DNA from: Eledone cirrhosa
Taxonomy: Eukaryota > Mollusca > Cephalopoda > Octopoda > Eledonidae
Assembly (NCBI GenBank): GCA_964016885.1
Contig: OZ024759.1
Coordinates: 695,001 to 759,000 of the forward strand
Direction: 5' to 3'
Length of the DNA: 64,000 nt
Both the position numbers and the translations under genes were made by a program. Of this stretch, positions 13,101-27,900 are shown in pieces. The notes beneath the pieces were generated by a model. That model worked only from the letters and a program-made list of their open reading frames with translations. It did no database searches and was not told the DNA's origin. The stretch's first letter is position 1. Every line of letters starts with the position of its first letter.

Positions 13101-14245
13101 ACAAAGTCTATATTAGTAACATGACAAAGTCTATATTAGTAACATGACACAGTCTATATTAGTAACATGACACAGTCTATATTAGTAACATGACACAGTC
13201 TATATTAGTAACATGACACAGTCTATATTAGTAACATGACAAAGTCTATATTAGTAACATGGCAAAGTCTATATTAGTAACATGACAAAGTCTATATTAG
13301 TAACATGACAAGGTCTATATTAGTAACATGACACAGTCTATATTAGTAACATGACACAGTCTATATTAGTAACATGACAGTCTATATTAGTAACATGACA
13401 AAGTCTATATTAGTAGCATGACAAAGTCTATATTAGTAACATGACACAGTCTATATTAGTAACATAACAGTCTATATTAGTAACATGACACATTCTATAT
13501 TAGTAACATGACAAAGTCTATATTAGGAGCATGACAAAGTCTATATTAGTAACATGACAGTCCATATTAGTAACATGACAAAGTCTATATAAGTAGCATG
13601 ACAAAGTCTACATTAGTAGCATGACACAGTCTATATTAGTAACATGACAGAGTCTATATTAGTAACATGACAAAGTCTATATTAGTAGCATGACACAGTC
13701 TATATTAGTAACATGACAGTCTATATTAGTAACATGACAAAGTCTATATTAGTAGCATGACAAAGTCTATATTAGTAACATGACACAGTCTATATTAGTA
13801 ACATGACAATCTATATTAGTAACATGACACAGTCTATATTAGTAACATGACAAAGTCTATATTAGTAGCATGACAAAGTCTATATTAGTAACATGACAGT
13901 CTATATTAGTAACATGACAAAGTCTATATTAGTAGCATGACACAGTCTATATTAGTAACATGACAGTCTATATTAGTAACATGACAAAGTCTATATTAGT
14001 AGCATGACACAGTCTATATTAGTAACATGAAACAGTCTATATTAGTAACATGACAAAGTCTATATTAGTAACATGACACTGTCTATATTAGTAACTTGAC
14101 AAAGTCTATATTAGTAACATGACACAGTCTATATTAGTAACATGACACAGTCTATATTAGTAACATGACAAAGTCTATATTAGTAGCATGACAAAGTCTA
14201 TATTAGTAACATGACAAAGTCTATATTAGTAACATGACACAGTCT
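10200..14245 (+). repeat. 4.0-kb block, first copy (offset 10,749/10,726)
   Basis: Matches 20,949-24,971. Anchors: AATCT at 10,232/20,981, GAATCAG at 10,933/21,682 and 11,117/21,866, GTGTATATT near 11,511/22,260 and TTCGTAAC at 11,996/22,745, all at offset 10,749. One ACA monomer is lost in the second copy near 24,090, after which TTAGGAGC (13,526/24,252) aligns at 10,726. It overlaps the 5.8-kb block, so positions 10,200-14,245 exist three times in zone B. Confidence 0.86.
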
Positions 14246-14939
14246 ATATTAGTAACATGACAAAGACTATATTAGTAACATGACAGTCTATATTAGTAAC
14301 ATGACAAAGTCTATATTAGTAACATGACAGTCTATATTAGTAACATGACAGTCTATATTAGTAGCATGACAAAGTCTATATTAGTAGCATGACAAAGTTT
14401 ATATTAGTAACATGACAAAGTCTATATTAGTAACATGACACAGTCTATATTAGTACCATGACAAAGTCTATATTATTAACATGACACAGTCTATATTAGT
14501 AGCATGACAAAGTCTATATTAGTAACATGACACAGTCTATATTAGTAACATGACACAGTCTATATTAGTAACATGACAAAGTCTATATTAGTAACATGAC
14601 AAAGTCTATATTACTAACATGACAAAGTCTATATTAGTAACATGACACAGTCTATATTAGTAACATGACAAAGTCTATATTAGTAACATGACACAGTCTA
14701 TATTAGTAACATGACACAGTCTATATTAGTAACATGACACAGTCTATATTAGTAACATGACAAAGTCTATATTAGTAACATGACAAAGTCTATATTAGTA
14801 ACATGACAGTCTATATTAGTAACATGACAAAGTCTATATTAGTAACATGACACAGTCTATATTAGTAACATGACAAAGTCTCTATTAGTAACATGACAAA
14901 GTCTATATTAGTAACATGACAGTCTATATTAGTAACATG
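13377..14939 (+). repeat. 1,563-bp tandem duplication, left copy
   Basis: Begins at a 21-bp monomer and runs to 14,939. Markers CATAACAG near 13,463, TTAGGAGC at 13,526, AAAGTTTATA near 14,398, GTACC near 14,455 and TTATTAAC near 14,474 all recur 1,563 bp downstream. The right junction at 14,940 also ends homology with 30,279. Confidence 0.86.
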
Positions 14940-16503
14940 ACAGTCTATATTAGTAACATGACAAAGTCTATATTAGTAGCATGACAAAGTCTATATTAGT
15001 AACATGACACAGTCTATATTAGTAACATAACAGTCTATATTAGTAACATGACACATTCTATATTAGTAACATGACAAAGTCTATATTAGGAGCATGACAA
15101 AGTCTATATTAGTAACATGACAGTCCATATTAGTAACATGACAAAGTCTATATAAGTAGCATGACAAAGTCTACATTAGTAGCATGACACAGTCTATATT
15201 AGTAACATGACAGAGTCTATATTAGTAACATGACAAAGTCTATATTAGTAGCATGACACAGTCTATATTAGTAACATGACAGTCTATATTAGTAACATGA
15301 CAAAGTCTATATTAGTAGCATGACAAAGTCTATATTAGTAACATGACACAGTCTATATTAGTAACATGACAATCTATATTAGTAACATGACACAGTCTAT
15401 ATTAGTAACATGACAAAGTCTATATTAGTAGCATGACAAAGTCTATATTAGTAACATGACAGTCTATATTAGTAACATGACAAAGTCTATATTAGTAGCA
15501 TGACACAGTCTATATTAGTAACATGACAGTCTATATTAGTAACATGACAAAGTCTATATTAGTAGCATGACACAGTCTATATTAGTAACATGAAACAGTC
15601 TATATTAGTAACATGACAAAGTCTATATTAGTAACATGACACTGTCTATATTAGTAACTTGACAAAGTCTATATTAGTAACATGACACAGTCTATATTAG
15701 TAACATGACACAGTCTATATTAGTAACATGACAAAGTCTATATTAGTAGCATGACAAAGTCTATATTAGTAACATGACAAAGTCTATATTAGTAACATGA
15801 CACAGTCTATATTAGTAACATGACAAAGACTATATTAGTAACATGACAGTCTATATTAGTAACATGACAAAGTCTATATTAGTAACATGACAGTCTATAT
15901 TAGTAACATGACAGTCTATATTAGTAGCATGACAAAGTCTATATTAGTAGCATGACAAAGTTTATATTAGTAACATGACAAAGTCTATATTAGTAACATG
16001 ACACAGTCTATATTAGTACCATGACAAAGTCTATATTATTAACATGACACAGTCTATATTAGTAGCATGACAAAGTCTATATTAGTAACATGACACAGTC
16101 TATATTAGTAACATGACACAGTCTATATTAGTAACATGACAAAGTCTATATTAGTAACATGACAAAGTCTATATTACTAACATGACAAAGTCTATATTAG
16201 TAACATGACACAGTCTATATTAGTAACATGACAAAGTCTATATTAGTAACATGACACAGTCTATATTAGTAACATGACACAGTCTATATTAGTAACATGA
16301 CACAGTCTATATTAGTAACATGACAAAGTCTATATTAGTAACATGACAAAGTCTATATTAGTAACATGACAGTCTATATTAGTAACATGACAAAGTCTAT
16401 ATTAGTAACATGACACAGTCTATATTAGTAACATGACAAAGTCTCTATTAGTAACATGACAAAGTCTATATTAGTAACATGACAGTCTATATTAGTAACA
16501 TGA
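14940..16503 (+). repeat. 1,563-bp tandem duplication, right copy
   Basis: Repeats 13,377-14,939 with TTAGGAGC at 15,089 and the same AAAGTTTATA, GTACC and TTATTAAC series. After 16,503 it continues with monomers found again from 18,710 (offset 2,207), including the rare TATATGAG at 16,654/18,861. Confidence 0.85.
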
Positions 16504-16689
16504 CACAGTCTATATTAGTAACATGACACAGTCTATATTAGTAACATGACAAAGTCTATATTAGTAACATGACACAGTCTATATTACTAACATGACAAAG
16601 TCTATATTAGTAACATGACACAGTCTATATTAGTAACATGACAAAGTCTATATGAGTAACATGACACTGTCTATATTAGTAACTTGACA

Positions 16690-19600
16690 AAGTCTATATT
16701 AGTAACATGACACAGTCTATATTAGTAACATGACAAAGTCTATATTAGTAACATGACACAGTCTATATTAGTAACATGACAAAGTCTATATTAGTAGCAT
16801 GACAAAGTCTATATTAGTAACATGACACAGTCTATATTAGTAACATGACAAAGTCTATATTAGTAACATGACAAAGTCTATATTAGTAACATGACAAAGT
16901 CTATATTAGTAACATGACACAGTCTATATTAGTAACATGACACAGTCTATATTAGTAACATGACACAGTCTATATTAGTAACATGACACAGTCTATATTA
17001 GTAACATGACAAAGTCTATATTAGTAACATGGCAAAGTCTATATTAGTAACATGACAAAGTCTATATTAGTAACATGACAAGGTCTATATTAGTAACATG
17101 ACACAGTCTATATTAGTAACATGACACAGTCTATATTAGTAACATGACAGTCTATATTAGTAACATGACAAAGTCTATATTAGTAGCATGACAAAGTCTA
17201 TATTAGTAACATGACACAGTCTATATTAGTAACATAACAGTCTATATTAGTAACATGACACATTCTATATTAGTAACATGACAAAGTCTATATTAGGAGC
17301 ATGACAAAGTCTATATTAGTAACATGACAGTCCATATTAGTAACATGACAAAGTCTATATAAGTAGCATGACAAAGTCTACATTAGTAGCATGACACAGT
17401 CTATATTAGTAACATGACAGAGTCTATATTAGTAACATGACAAAGTCTATATTAGTAGCATGACACAGTCTATATTAGTAACATGACAGTCTATATTAGT
17501 AACATGACAAAGTCTATATTAGTAGCATGACAAAGTCTATATTAGTAACATGACACAGTCTATATTAGTAACATGACAATCTATATTAGTAACATGACAC
17601 AGTCTATATTAGTAACATGACAAAGTCTATATTAGTAGCATGACAAAGTCTATATTAGTAACATGACAGTCTATATTAGTAACATGACAAAGTCTATATT
17701 AGTAGCATGACACAGTCTATATTAGTAACATGACAGTCTATATTAGTAACATGACAAAGTCTATATTAGTAGCATGACACAGTCTATATTAGTAACATGA
17801 AACAGTCTATATTAGTAACATGACAAAGTCTATATTAGTAACATGACACTGTCTATATTAGTAACTTGACAAAGTCTATATTAGTAACATGACACAGTCT
17901 ATATTAGTAACATGACACAGTCTATATTAGTAACATGACAAAGTCTATATTAGTAGCATGACAAAGTCTATATTAGTAACATGACAAAGTCTATATTAGT
18001 AACATGACACAGTCTATATTAGTAACATGACAAAGACTATATTAGTAACATGACAGTCTATATTAGTAACATGACAAAGTCTATATTAGTAACATGACAG
18101 TCTATATTAGTAACATGACAGTCTATATTAGTAGCATGACAAAGTCTATATTAGTAGCATGACAAAGTTTATATTAGTAACATGACAAAGTCTATATTAG
18201 TAACATGACACAGTCTATATTAGTACCATGACAAAGTCTATATTATTAACATGACACAGTCTATATTAGTAGCATGACAAAGTCTATATTAGTAACATGA
18301 CACAGTCTATATTAGTAACATGACACAGTCTATATTAGTAACATGACAAAGTCTATATTAGTAACATGACAAAGTCTATATTACTAACATGACAAAGTCT
18401 ATATTAGTAACATGACACAGTCTATATTAGTAACATGACAAAGTCTATATTAGTAACATGACACAGTCTATATTAGTAACATGACACAGTCTATATTAGT
18501 AACATGACACAGTCTATATTAGTAACATGACAAAGTCTATATTAGTAACATGACAAAGTCTATATTAGTAACATGACAGTCTATATTAGTAACATGACAA
18601 AGTCTATATTAGTAACATGACACAGTCTATATTAGTAACATGACAAAGTCTCTATTAGTAACATGACAAAGTCTATATTAGTAACATGACAGTCTATATT
18701 AGTAACATGACACAGTCTATATTAGTAACATGACACAGTCTATATTAGTAACATGACAAAGTCTATATTAGTAACATGACACAGTCTATATTACTAACAT
18801 GACAAAGTCTATATTAGTAACATGACACAGTCTATATTAGTAACATGACAAAGTCTATATGAGTAACATGACACTGTCTATATTAGTAACTTGACAAAGT
18901 CTATATTAGTAACATGACACAGTCTATATTAGTAACATGACACAGTCTATATTAGTAACATGACAAAGTCTATATTAGTAGCATGACAAAGTCTATATTA
19001 GTAACATGACAAAGTCTATATTAGTAACATGACACAGTCTATATTAGTAACATGACAAAGACTATATTAGTAACATGACAGTCTATATTAGTAACATGAC
19101 AAAGTCTATATTAGTAACATGACAGTCTATATTAGTAACATGACAGTCTATATTAGTAGCATGACAAAGTCTATATTAGTAACATGACACAGTCTATATT
19201 AGTAACATGACATAGTCTATATTAGTAACATGACATAGTCTATATTAGTAGCATGACAAAGTTTATATTAGTAACATGACAAAGTCTATATTAGTAACAT
19301 GACACAGTCTATATTAGTACCATGACAAAGTCTATATTAGTAACATGACACAGTCTATATTAGTAGCATGACAAAGTCTATATTAGTAACATGACACAGT
19401 CTATATTAGTAACATGACACAGTCTATATTAGTAACATGACAAAGTCTATATTAGTAACATGACAAAGTCTATATTACTAACATGACAAAGTCTATATTA
19501 GTAACATGACACAGTCTATATTAGTAACATGACAAAGTCTATATTAGTAACATGACACAGTCTATATTAGTAACATGACACAGTCTATATTAGTAACATG

Positions 19601-20980
19601 ACACAGTCTATATTAGTAACATGACAAAGTCTATATTAGTAACATGACAAAGTCTATATTAGTAACATGACAGTCTATATTAGTAACATGACAAAGTCTA
19701 TATTAGTAACATGACACAGTCTATATTAGTAACATGACAAAGTCTCTATTAGTAACATGACAAAGTCTATATTAGTAACATGACAGTCTATATTAGTAAC
19801 ATGACACAGTCTATATTAGTAACATGACACAGTCTATATTAGTAACATGACAAAGTCTATATTAGTAACATGACACAGTCTATATTACTAACATGACAAA
19901 GTCTATATTAGTAACATGACACAGTCTATATTAGTAACATGACAAAGTCTATATTAGTAACATGACACAGTCTATATTAGTAACATGACACAGTCTATAT
20001 TAGTAACATCACAAAGTCTCTATTAGTAACATGACAAAGTCTATATTAGTAATATGACAGTCTATATTAGTAACATGACAATGTCTCTATTAGTAACATG
20101 ACAAAGTCTATATTAGTAACATGACAGTCTATATTAGTAACATGACAAAGTCTATATTAGTAACATGACAGTCTATATTGTAACATGACACAGTCTATAT
20201 TAGTAACATGACACAGTCTATATTAGTAACATGACATAGTCTATATTAGTAACATGACAAAGTCTATATTAGTAACATGACAGTCTATATTGTAACATGA
20301 CACAGTCTATATTAGTAACATGACACAGTCTATATTAGTAACATGACAGTCTATATTAGTAACATGACAAAGTCTATATTACTAACATGACAAGGTCTAT
20401 ATTAGTAACATGACACCGTCTATATTAGTAACATAACACAGTCTATATTAGTAACATGACAGTCTATATTAGTAACATGACACCGTCTATATTAGTAACA
20501 TAACACAGTCTATATTAGTAACATGACAGTCTATATTAGTAACATGACAAAGTCTATATTAGTAGCATGACAAAGTCTATATTAGTAACATGACACAGTC
20601 TATATTAGTAACATGACAAGGTCTATATTAGTAACATGACAAAGTCTATATTAGTAACATGACAAAGTCTATATTAGTAACATGACACAGTCTATATTAG
20701 TAACATGACACAGTCTATATTAGTAACATGACACAGTGTATATTAGTAACATGACACAGTCTATATTAGTAACATGGCAAAGTCTATATTAGTAACATGA
20801 CAAAGTCTATATTAGTAACATGACAAGGTCTATATTAGTAACATGACAACGTCTATATTAGTAACATAACACAGTCTATATTAGTAACATGACAGTCTAT
20901 ATTAGTAACATGACAAAGTCTATATTAGTAGCATGACAAAGTCTATATTAGTAACATGACACAGTCTATATTAGTAACAT
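16690..20980 (+). repeat. 4.3-kb block, first copy (offset 11,569)
   Basis: Matches 28,259-32,549 at constant offset 11,569. Anchors: TTAGGAGC 17,296/28,865, TATATGAG 18,861/30,430, GTACC near 19,320/30,889, CATCAC 20,007/31,576, TAATATGACAG near 20,051/31,620, ACCG near 20,412/31,981 and 20,481/32,050, AACG near 20,846/32,415. One visible difference is GTAAC near 18,592 against GTAGC near 30,161. Homology starts just after the CTTG monomer near 16,681 and ends at an AATCT against AAGG difference near 20,980/32,549. Confidence 0.86.
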
Positions 20981-23900
20981 GACAATCTATATTAGTAACA
21001 TGACACAGTCTATATTAGTAACATGACAAAGTCTATATTAGTAGCATGACAAAGTCTATATTAGTAACATGACAGTCTATATTAGTAACATGACAAAGTC
21101 TATATTAGTAGCATGACACAGTCTATATTAGTAACATGACAGTCTATATTAGTAACATGACAAAGTCTATATTAGTAGCATGACACAGTCTATATTAGTA
21201 ACATGAAACAGTCTATATTAGTAACATGACACAGTCTATATTAGTAACATGACACTGTCTATATTAGTAACTTGACAAAGTCTATATTAGTAACATGACA
21301 CAGTCTATATTAGTAACATGACACAGTCTATATTAGTAACATGACAAAGTCTATATTAGTAGCATGACAAAGTCTATATTAGTAACATGACAAAGTCTAT
21401 ATTAGTAACATGACACAGTCTATATTAGTAACATGACAAAGACTATATTAGTAACATGACAGTCTATATTAGTAACATGACAAAGTCTATATTAGTAACA
21501 TGACAGTCTATATTAGTAACATGACAGTCTATATTAGTAGCATGACAAAGTCTATATTAGTAACATGACACAGTCTATATTAGTAACATGACATAGTCTA
21601 TATTAGTAACATGACATAGTCTATATTAGTAGCATGACAAAGTTTATATTAGTAACATGACAAAGTCTATATTAGTAACATGAATCAGTCTATATTAGTA
21701 ACATGACAAAGTCTATATTAGTAGCATGACAAAGTCTATATTAGTAGCATGACACAGTCTATATTAGTAACATGACACAGTCTATATTAGTAACATGACA
21801 CAGTCTATATTAGTAACATGACAAAGTCTATATTAGTAACATGACAAAGTCTATATTAGTAACATGAATCAGTCTATATTAGTAACATGACAAAGTCTAT
21901 ATTAGTAACATGACACTGTCTATATTAGTAACTTGACAAAGTCTATATTAGTAACATGACACAGTCTATATTAGTAACATGACACAGTCTATATTAGTAA
22001 CATGACAAAGTCTATATTAGTAGCATGACAAAGTCTATATTAGTAACATGACACAGTCTATATTAGTAACATGACAAAGTCTATATTAGTAACATGACAA
22101 AGTCTATATTAGTAACATGACAAAGTCTATATTAGTAACATGACAAAGTCTATATTAGTAACATGACAGTCTATATTAGTAACATGACAGTCTATATTAG
22201 TAGCATGACAAAGTCTATATTAGTAACATGACAAAGTCTATATTAGTAACATGACACAGTGTATATTAGTAACATGACACAGTCTATATTAGTAACATGA
22301 CAAAGTCTATATTAGTAACATGGCAAAGTCTATATTAGTAACATGACAAAGTCTATATTAGTAACATGACAAGGTCTATATTAGTAACATGACACAGTCT
22401 ATATTAGTAACATAACACAGTCTATATTAGTAACATGACAGTCTATATTAGTAACATGACAAAGTCTATATTAGTAGCATGACAAAGTCTATATTAGTAA
22501 CATGACACAGTCTATATTAGTAACATGACAAGGTCTATATTAGTAACATGACAAAGTCTATATTAGTAACATGACAAAGTCTATATTAGTAACATGACAA
22601 AGTCTATATTAGTAACATGACACAGTCTATATTAGTAACATGACAGTCTATATTAGTAACATGACAAAGTCTATATTAGTAGCATGACAAAGTCTATATT
22701 AGTAACATGACACAGTCTATATTAGTAACATGACAATCTATATTCGTAACATGACACAGTCTATATTAGTAACATGACAAAGTCTATATTAGTAGCATGA
22801 CAAAGTCTATATTAGTAACATGACAGTCTATATTAGTAACATGACAAAGTCTATATTAGTAGCATGACAAAGTCTATATTAGTAGCATGACACAGTCTAT
22901 ATTAGTAACATGACACAGTCTATATTAGTAACATGGCACAGTCTATATTAGTAACATGACAAAGTCTATATTAGTAGCATGACAAAGTCTATATTAGTAA
23001 CATGACAAAGTCTATATTAGTAACATGACACAGTCTATATTAGTAACATGACAAAGTCTATATTAGTAACATGACAAAGTCTATATTAGTAACATGACAC
23101 AGTCTATATTAGTAACATGACAAAGTCTATATTAGTAACATTATACTGTCTATATTAGTAACTTGACAAAGTCTATATTAGTAACATGACACAGTCTATA
23201 TAAGTAACATGACACAGTCTATATTAGTAACATGACAAAGTCTATATTAGTAGCATGACAAAGTCTACATTAGTAACATGACAAAGTCTATATTAGTAAC
23301 ATGACACAGTCTATATTAGTAACATGACAAAATCTATATTAGTAACATGACACAGTCTATATTAGTAACATGACAAAGTCTATATTAGTAACATGACAGT
23401 CTATATTAGTAACATGACAGTCTATATTAGTAGCATGACAAAGTCTATATTAGTAACATGACAAAGTCTATATTAGTAACATGACACAGTCTATATTAGT
23501 AACATGACACAGTCTATATTAGTAACATGACAGTCTATATTAGTAGCATGACAAAGTCTATATTAGTAACATGACACAGTCTATATTAGTAACATGACAA
23601 AGTCTATATTAGTAACATGACACAGTCTATATTAGTAACATGACACAGTCTATATTAGTAACATGACAAAGTCTATATTAGTAACATGACACAGTCTATA
23701 TTAGTAACATGACAAAGTCTATATTAGTAACATGACACAGTCTATATTAGTAACATGACAAAGTCTATATTAGTAGCATGACAAAGTCTATATTAGTAAC
23801 ATGACACAGTCTATATTAGTAACATGACAAAGTCTATATTAGTAACATGACAAAGTCTATATTAGTAACATGACAAAGTCTATATTAGTAACATGACACA

Positions 23901-24971
23901 GTCTATATTAGTAACATGACACAGTCTATATTAGTAACATGACACAGTCTATATTAGTAACATGACACAGTCTATATTAGTAACATGACAAAGTCTATAT
24001 TAGTAACATGGCAAAGTCTATATTAGTAACATGACAAAGTCTATATTAGTAACATGACAAGGTCTATATTAGTAACATGACACAGTCTATATTAGTAACA
24101 TGACAGTCTATATTAGTAACATGACAAAGTCTATATTAGTAGCATGACAAAGTCTATATTAGTAACATGACACAGTCTATATTAGTAACATAACAGTCTA
24201 TATTAGTAACATGACACATTCTATATTAGTAACATGACAAAGTCTATATTAGGAGCATGACAAAGTCTATATTAGTAACATGACAGTCCATATTAGTAAC
24301 ATGACAAAGTCTATATAAGTAGCATGACAAAGTCTACATTAGTAGCATGACACAGTCTATATTAGTAACATGACAGAGTCTATATTAGTAACATGACAAA
24401 GTCTATATTAGTAGCATGACACAGTCTATATTAGTAACATGACAGTCTATATTAGTAACATGACAAAGTCTATATTAGTAGCATGACAAAGTCTATATTA
24501 GTAACATGACACAGTCTATATTAGTAACATGACAATCTATATTAGTAACATGACACAGTCTATATTAGTAACATGACAAAGTCTATATTAGTAGCATGAC
24601 AAAGTCTATATTAGTAACATGACAGTCTATATTAGTAACATGACAAAGTCTATATTAGTAGCATGACACAGTCTATATTAGTAACATGACAGTCTATATT
24701 AGTAACATGACAAAGTCTATATTAGTAGCATGACACAGTCTATATTAGTAACATGAAACAGTCTATATTAGTAACATGACAAAGTCTATATTAGTAACAT
24801 GACACTGTCTATATTAGTAACTTGACAAAGTCTATATTAGTAACATGACACAGTCTATATTAGTAACATGACACAGTCTATATTAGTAACATGACAAAGT
24901 CTATATTAGTAGCATGACAAAGTCTATATTAGTAACATGACAAAGTCTATATTAGTAACATGACACAGTCT
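20949..24971 (+). repeat. 4.0-kb block, second copy (offset 10,749/10,726)
   Basis: Partner of 10,200-14,245. It starts where homology at offset 11,569 (16,690-20,980 with 28,259-32,549) ends, so 20,949-20,980 is a junction between two duplication tracts. It ends at about 24,971, where the sequence jumps to the monomer order seen after 9,632. It lacks the AAGG/CATAACACAG pair found near 10,985 and 26,324. Confidence 0.84.
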
Positions 24972-27900
24972 ATATTAGTAGCATGACAAAGTCTATATTA
25001 GTAACATGACAGTCCATATTAGTAACATGACAAAGTCTATATCAGTAGCATGACAAAGTCTACATTAGTAGCATGACACAGTCTATATTAGTAACATGAC
25101 ACAATCTATATTAGTAACATGACAAAGTCTATATTAGTAGCATGACACAGTCTATATTAGTAACATGACAGTCTATATTAGTAACATGACAAAGTCTATA
25201 TTAGTAGCATGACACAGTCTATATTAGTAACATGACAGTCTATATTAGTAACATGACAAAGTCTATATTAGTAACATGACAAAGTCTATATTAGTAGCAT
25301 GACAAAGTCTATATTAGTAACATGACAGTCTATATTAGTAACATGACAAAGTCTATATTAGTAGCATGACACAGTCTATATTAGTAACATGACAGTCTAT
25401 ATTAGTAACATGACAAAGTCTATATTAGTAGCATGACACAGTCTATATTAGTAACATGAAACAGTCTATATTAGTAACATGACACAGTCTATATTAGTAA
25501 CATGACACTGTCTATATTAGTAACATGACAGTCTATATTAGTAACATGACACAGTCTATATTAGTAACATGACAATCTATATTAGTAACATGACACAGTC
25601 TATATTAGTAACATGACAAAGTCTATATTAGTAGCATGACAAAGTCTATATTAGTAACATGACAGTCTATATTAGTAACATGACAAAGTCTATATTAGTA
25701 GCATGACACAGTCTATATTAGTAACATGACAGTCTATATTAGTAACATGACAAAGTCTATATTAGTAGCATGACACAGTCTATATTAGTAACATGAAACA
25801 GTCTATATTAGTAACATGACACAGTCTATATTAGTAACATGACACTGTCTATATTAGTAACTTGACAAAGTCTATATTAGTAACATGACACAGTCTATAT
25901 TAGTAACATGACACAGTCTATATTAGTAACATGACAAAGTCTATATTAGTAGCATGACAAAGTCTATATTAGTAACATGACAAAGTCTATATTAGTAACA
26001 TGACACAGTCTATATTAGTAACATGACAAAGACTATATTAGTAACATGACAGTCTATATTAGTAACATGACAAAGTCTATATTAGTAACATGACAGTCTA
26101 TATTAGTAACATGACAGTCTATATTAGTAGCATGACAAAGTCTATATTAGTAACATGACACAGTCTATATTAGTAACATGACATAGTCTATATTAGTAAC
26201 ATGACATAGTCTATATTAGTAGCATGACAAAGTTTATATTAGTAACATGACAAAGTCTATATTAGTAACATGAATCAGTCTATATTAGTAACATGACAAA
26301 GTCTATATTAGTAGCATGACAAGGTCTATATTAGTAGCATAACACAGTCTATATTAGTAACATGACACAGTCTATATTAGTAACATGACACAGTCTATAT
26401 TAGTAACATGACAAAGTCTATATTAGTAACATGACAAAGTCTATATTAGTAACATGAATCAGTCTATATTAGTAACATGACAAAGTCTATATTAGTAACA
26501 TGACACTGTCTATATTAGTAACTTGACAAAGTCTATATTAGTAACATGACACAGTCTATATTAGTAACATGACACAGTCTATATTAGTAACATGACAAAG
26601 TCTATATTAGTAGCATGACAAAGTCTATATTAGTAACATGACACAGTCTATATTAGTAACATGACAAAGTCTATATTAGTAACATGACAAAGTCTATATT
26701 AGTAACATGACAAAGTCTATATTAGTAACATGACAAAGTCTATATTAGTAACATGACAGTCTATATTAGTAACATGACAGTCTATATTAGTAGCATGACA
26801 AAGTCTATATTAGTAACATGACAAAGTCTATATTAGTAACATGACACAGTGTATATTAGTAACATGACACAGTCTATATTAGTAACATGACAAAGTCTAT
26901 ATTAGTAACATGGCAAAGTCTATATTAGTAACATGACAAAGTCTATATTAGTAACATGACAAGGTCTATATTAGTAACATGACACAGTCTATATTAGTAA
27001 CATAACACAGTCTATATTAGTAACATGACAGTCTATATTAGTAACATGACAAAGTCTATATTAGTAGCATGACAAAGTCTATATTAGTAACATGACACAG
27101 TCTATATTAGTAACATGACAAGGTCTATATTAGTAACATGACAAAGTCTATATTAGTAACATGACAAAGTCTATATTAGTAACATGACAAAGTCTATATT
27201 AGTAACATGACACAGTCTGTATTAGTAACATGACAGTCTATATTAGTAACATGACAAAGTCTATATTAGTAGCATGACAAAGTCTATATTAGTAACATGA
27301 CACAGTCTATATTAGTAACATGACAATCTATATTCGTAACATGACACAGTCTATATTAGTAACATGACAAAGTCTATATTAGTAGCATGACAAAGTCTAT
27401 ATTAGTAACATGACAGTCTATATTAGTAACATGACAAAGTCTATATTAGTAGCATGACAAAGTCTATATTAGTAGCATGACACAGTCTATATTAGTAACA
27501 TGACACAGTCTATATTAGTAACATGGCACAGTCTATATTAGTAACATGACAAAGTCTATATTAGTAGCATGACAAAGTCTATATTAGTAACATGACAAAG
27601 TCTATATTAGTAACATGACACAGTCTATATTAGTAACATGACAAAGTCTATATTAGTAACATGACAAAGTCTATATTAGTAACATGACACAGTCTATATT
27701 AGTAACATGACAAAGTCTATATTAGTAACATTATACTGTCTATAATAGTAACTTGACAAAGTCTATATTAGTAACATGACACAGTCTATATAAGTAACAT
27801 GACACAGTCTATATTAGTAACATGACAAAGTCTATATTAGTAGCATGACAAAGTCTACATTAGTAACATGACAAAGTCTATATTAGTAACATGACACAGT

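Larger units (their letters stand above)
9146..14940 (+). repeat. 5.8-kb block, first copy (offset 15,339)
   Basis: Matches 24,485-30,279 at a constant offset of 15,339 bp. Anchors in both copies: GTCCATATTA with TATATCAG near 9,671/25,010, a CACTG without its usual CTTG partner near 10,169/25,508, GAATCAG at 10,933/26,272 and 11,117/26,456, AAGG with CATAACACAG near 10,985/26,324, TTCGTAAC at 11,996/27,335, TTAGGAGC at 13,526/28,865 and TTATTAAC near 14,474/29,813. Few differences are visible, for example TATAATAG near 27,740. The length and constant offset indicate one recent event. Confidence 0.87.
12920..16689 (+). repeat. 3,770-bp unit, left copy
   Basis: Its left half aligns with 16,690-18,710 at offset 3,770 (GGCAAAG near 13,261/17,031, TTAGGAGC 13,526/17,296). 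The unit contains the 1,563-bp duplication. It ends with the CACTG-CTTG doublet near 16,665-16,690, immediately before the right copy begins. Confidence 0.8.
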
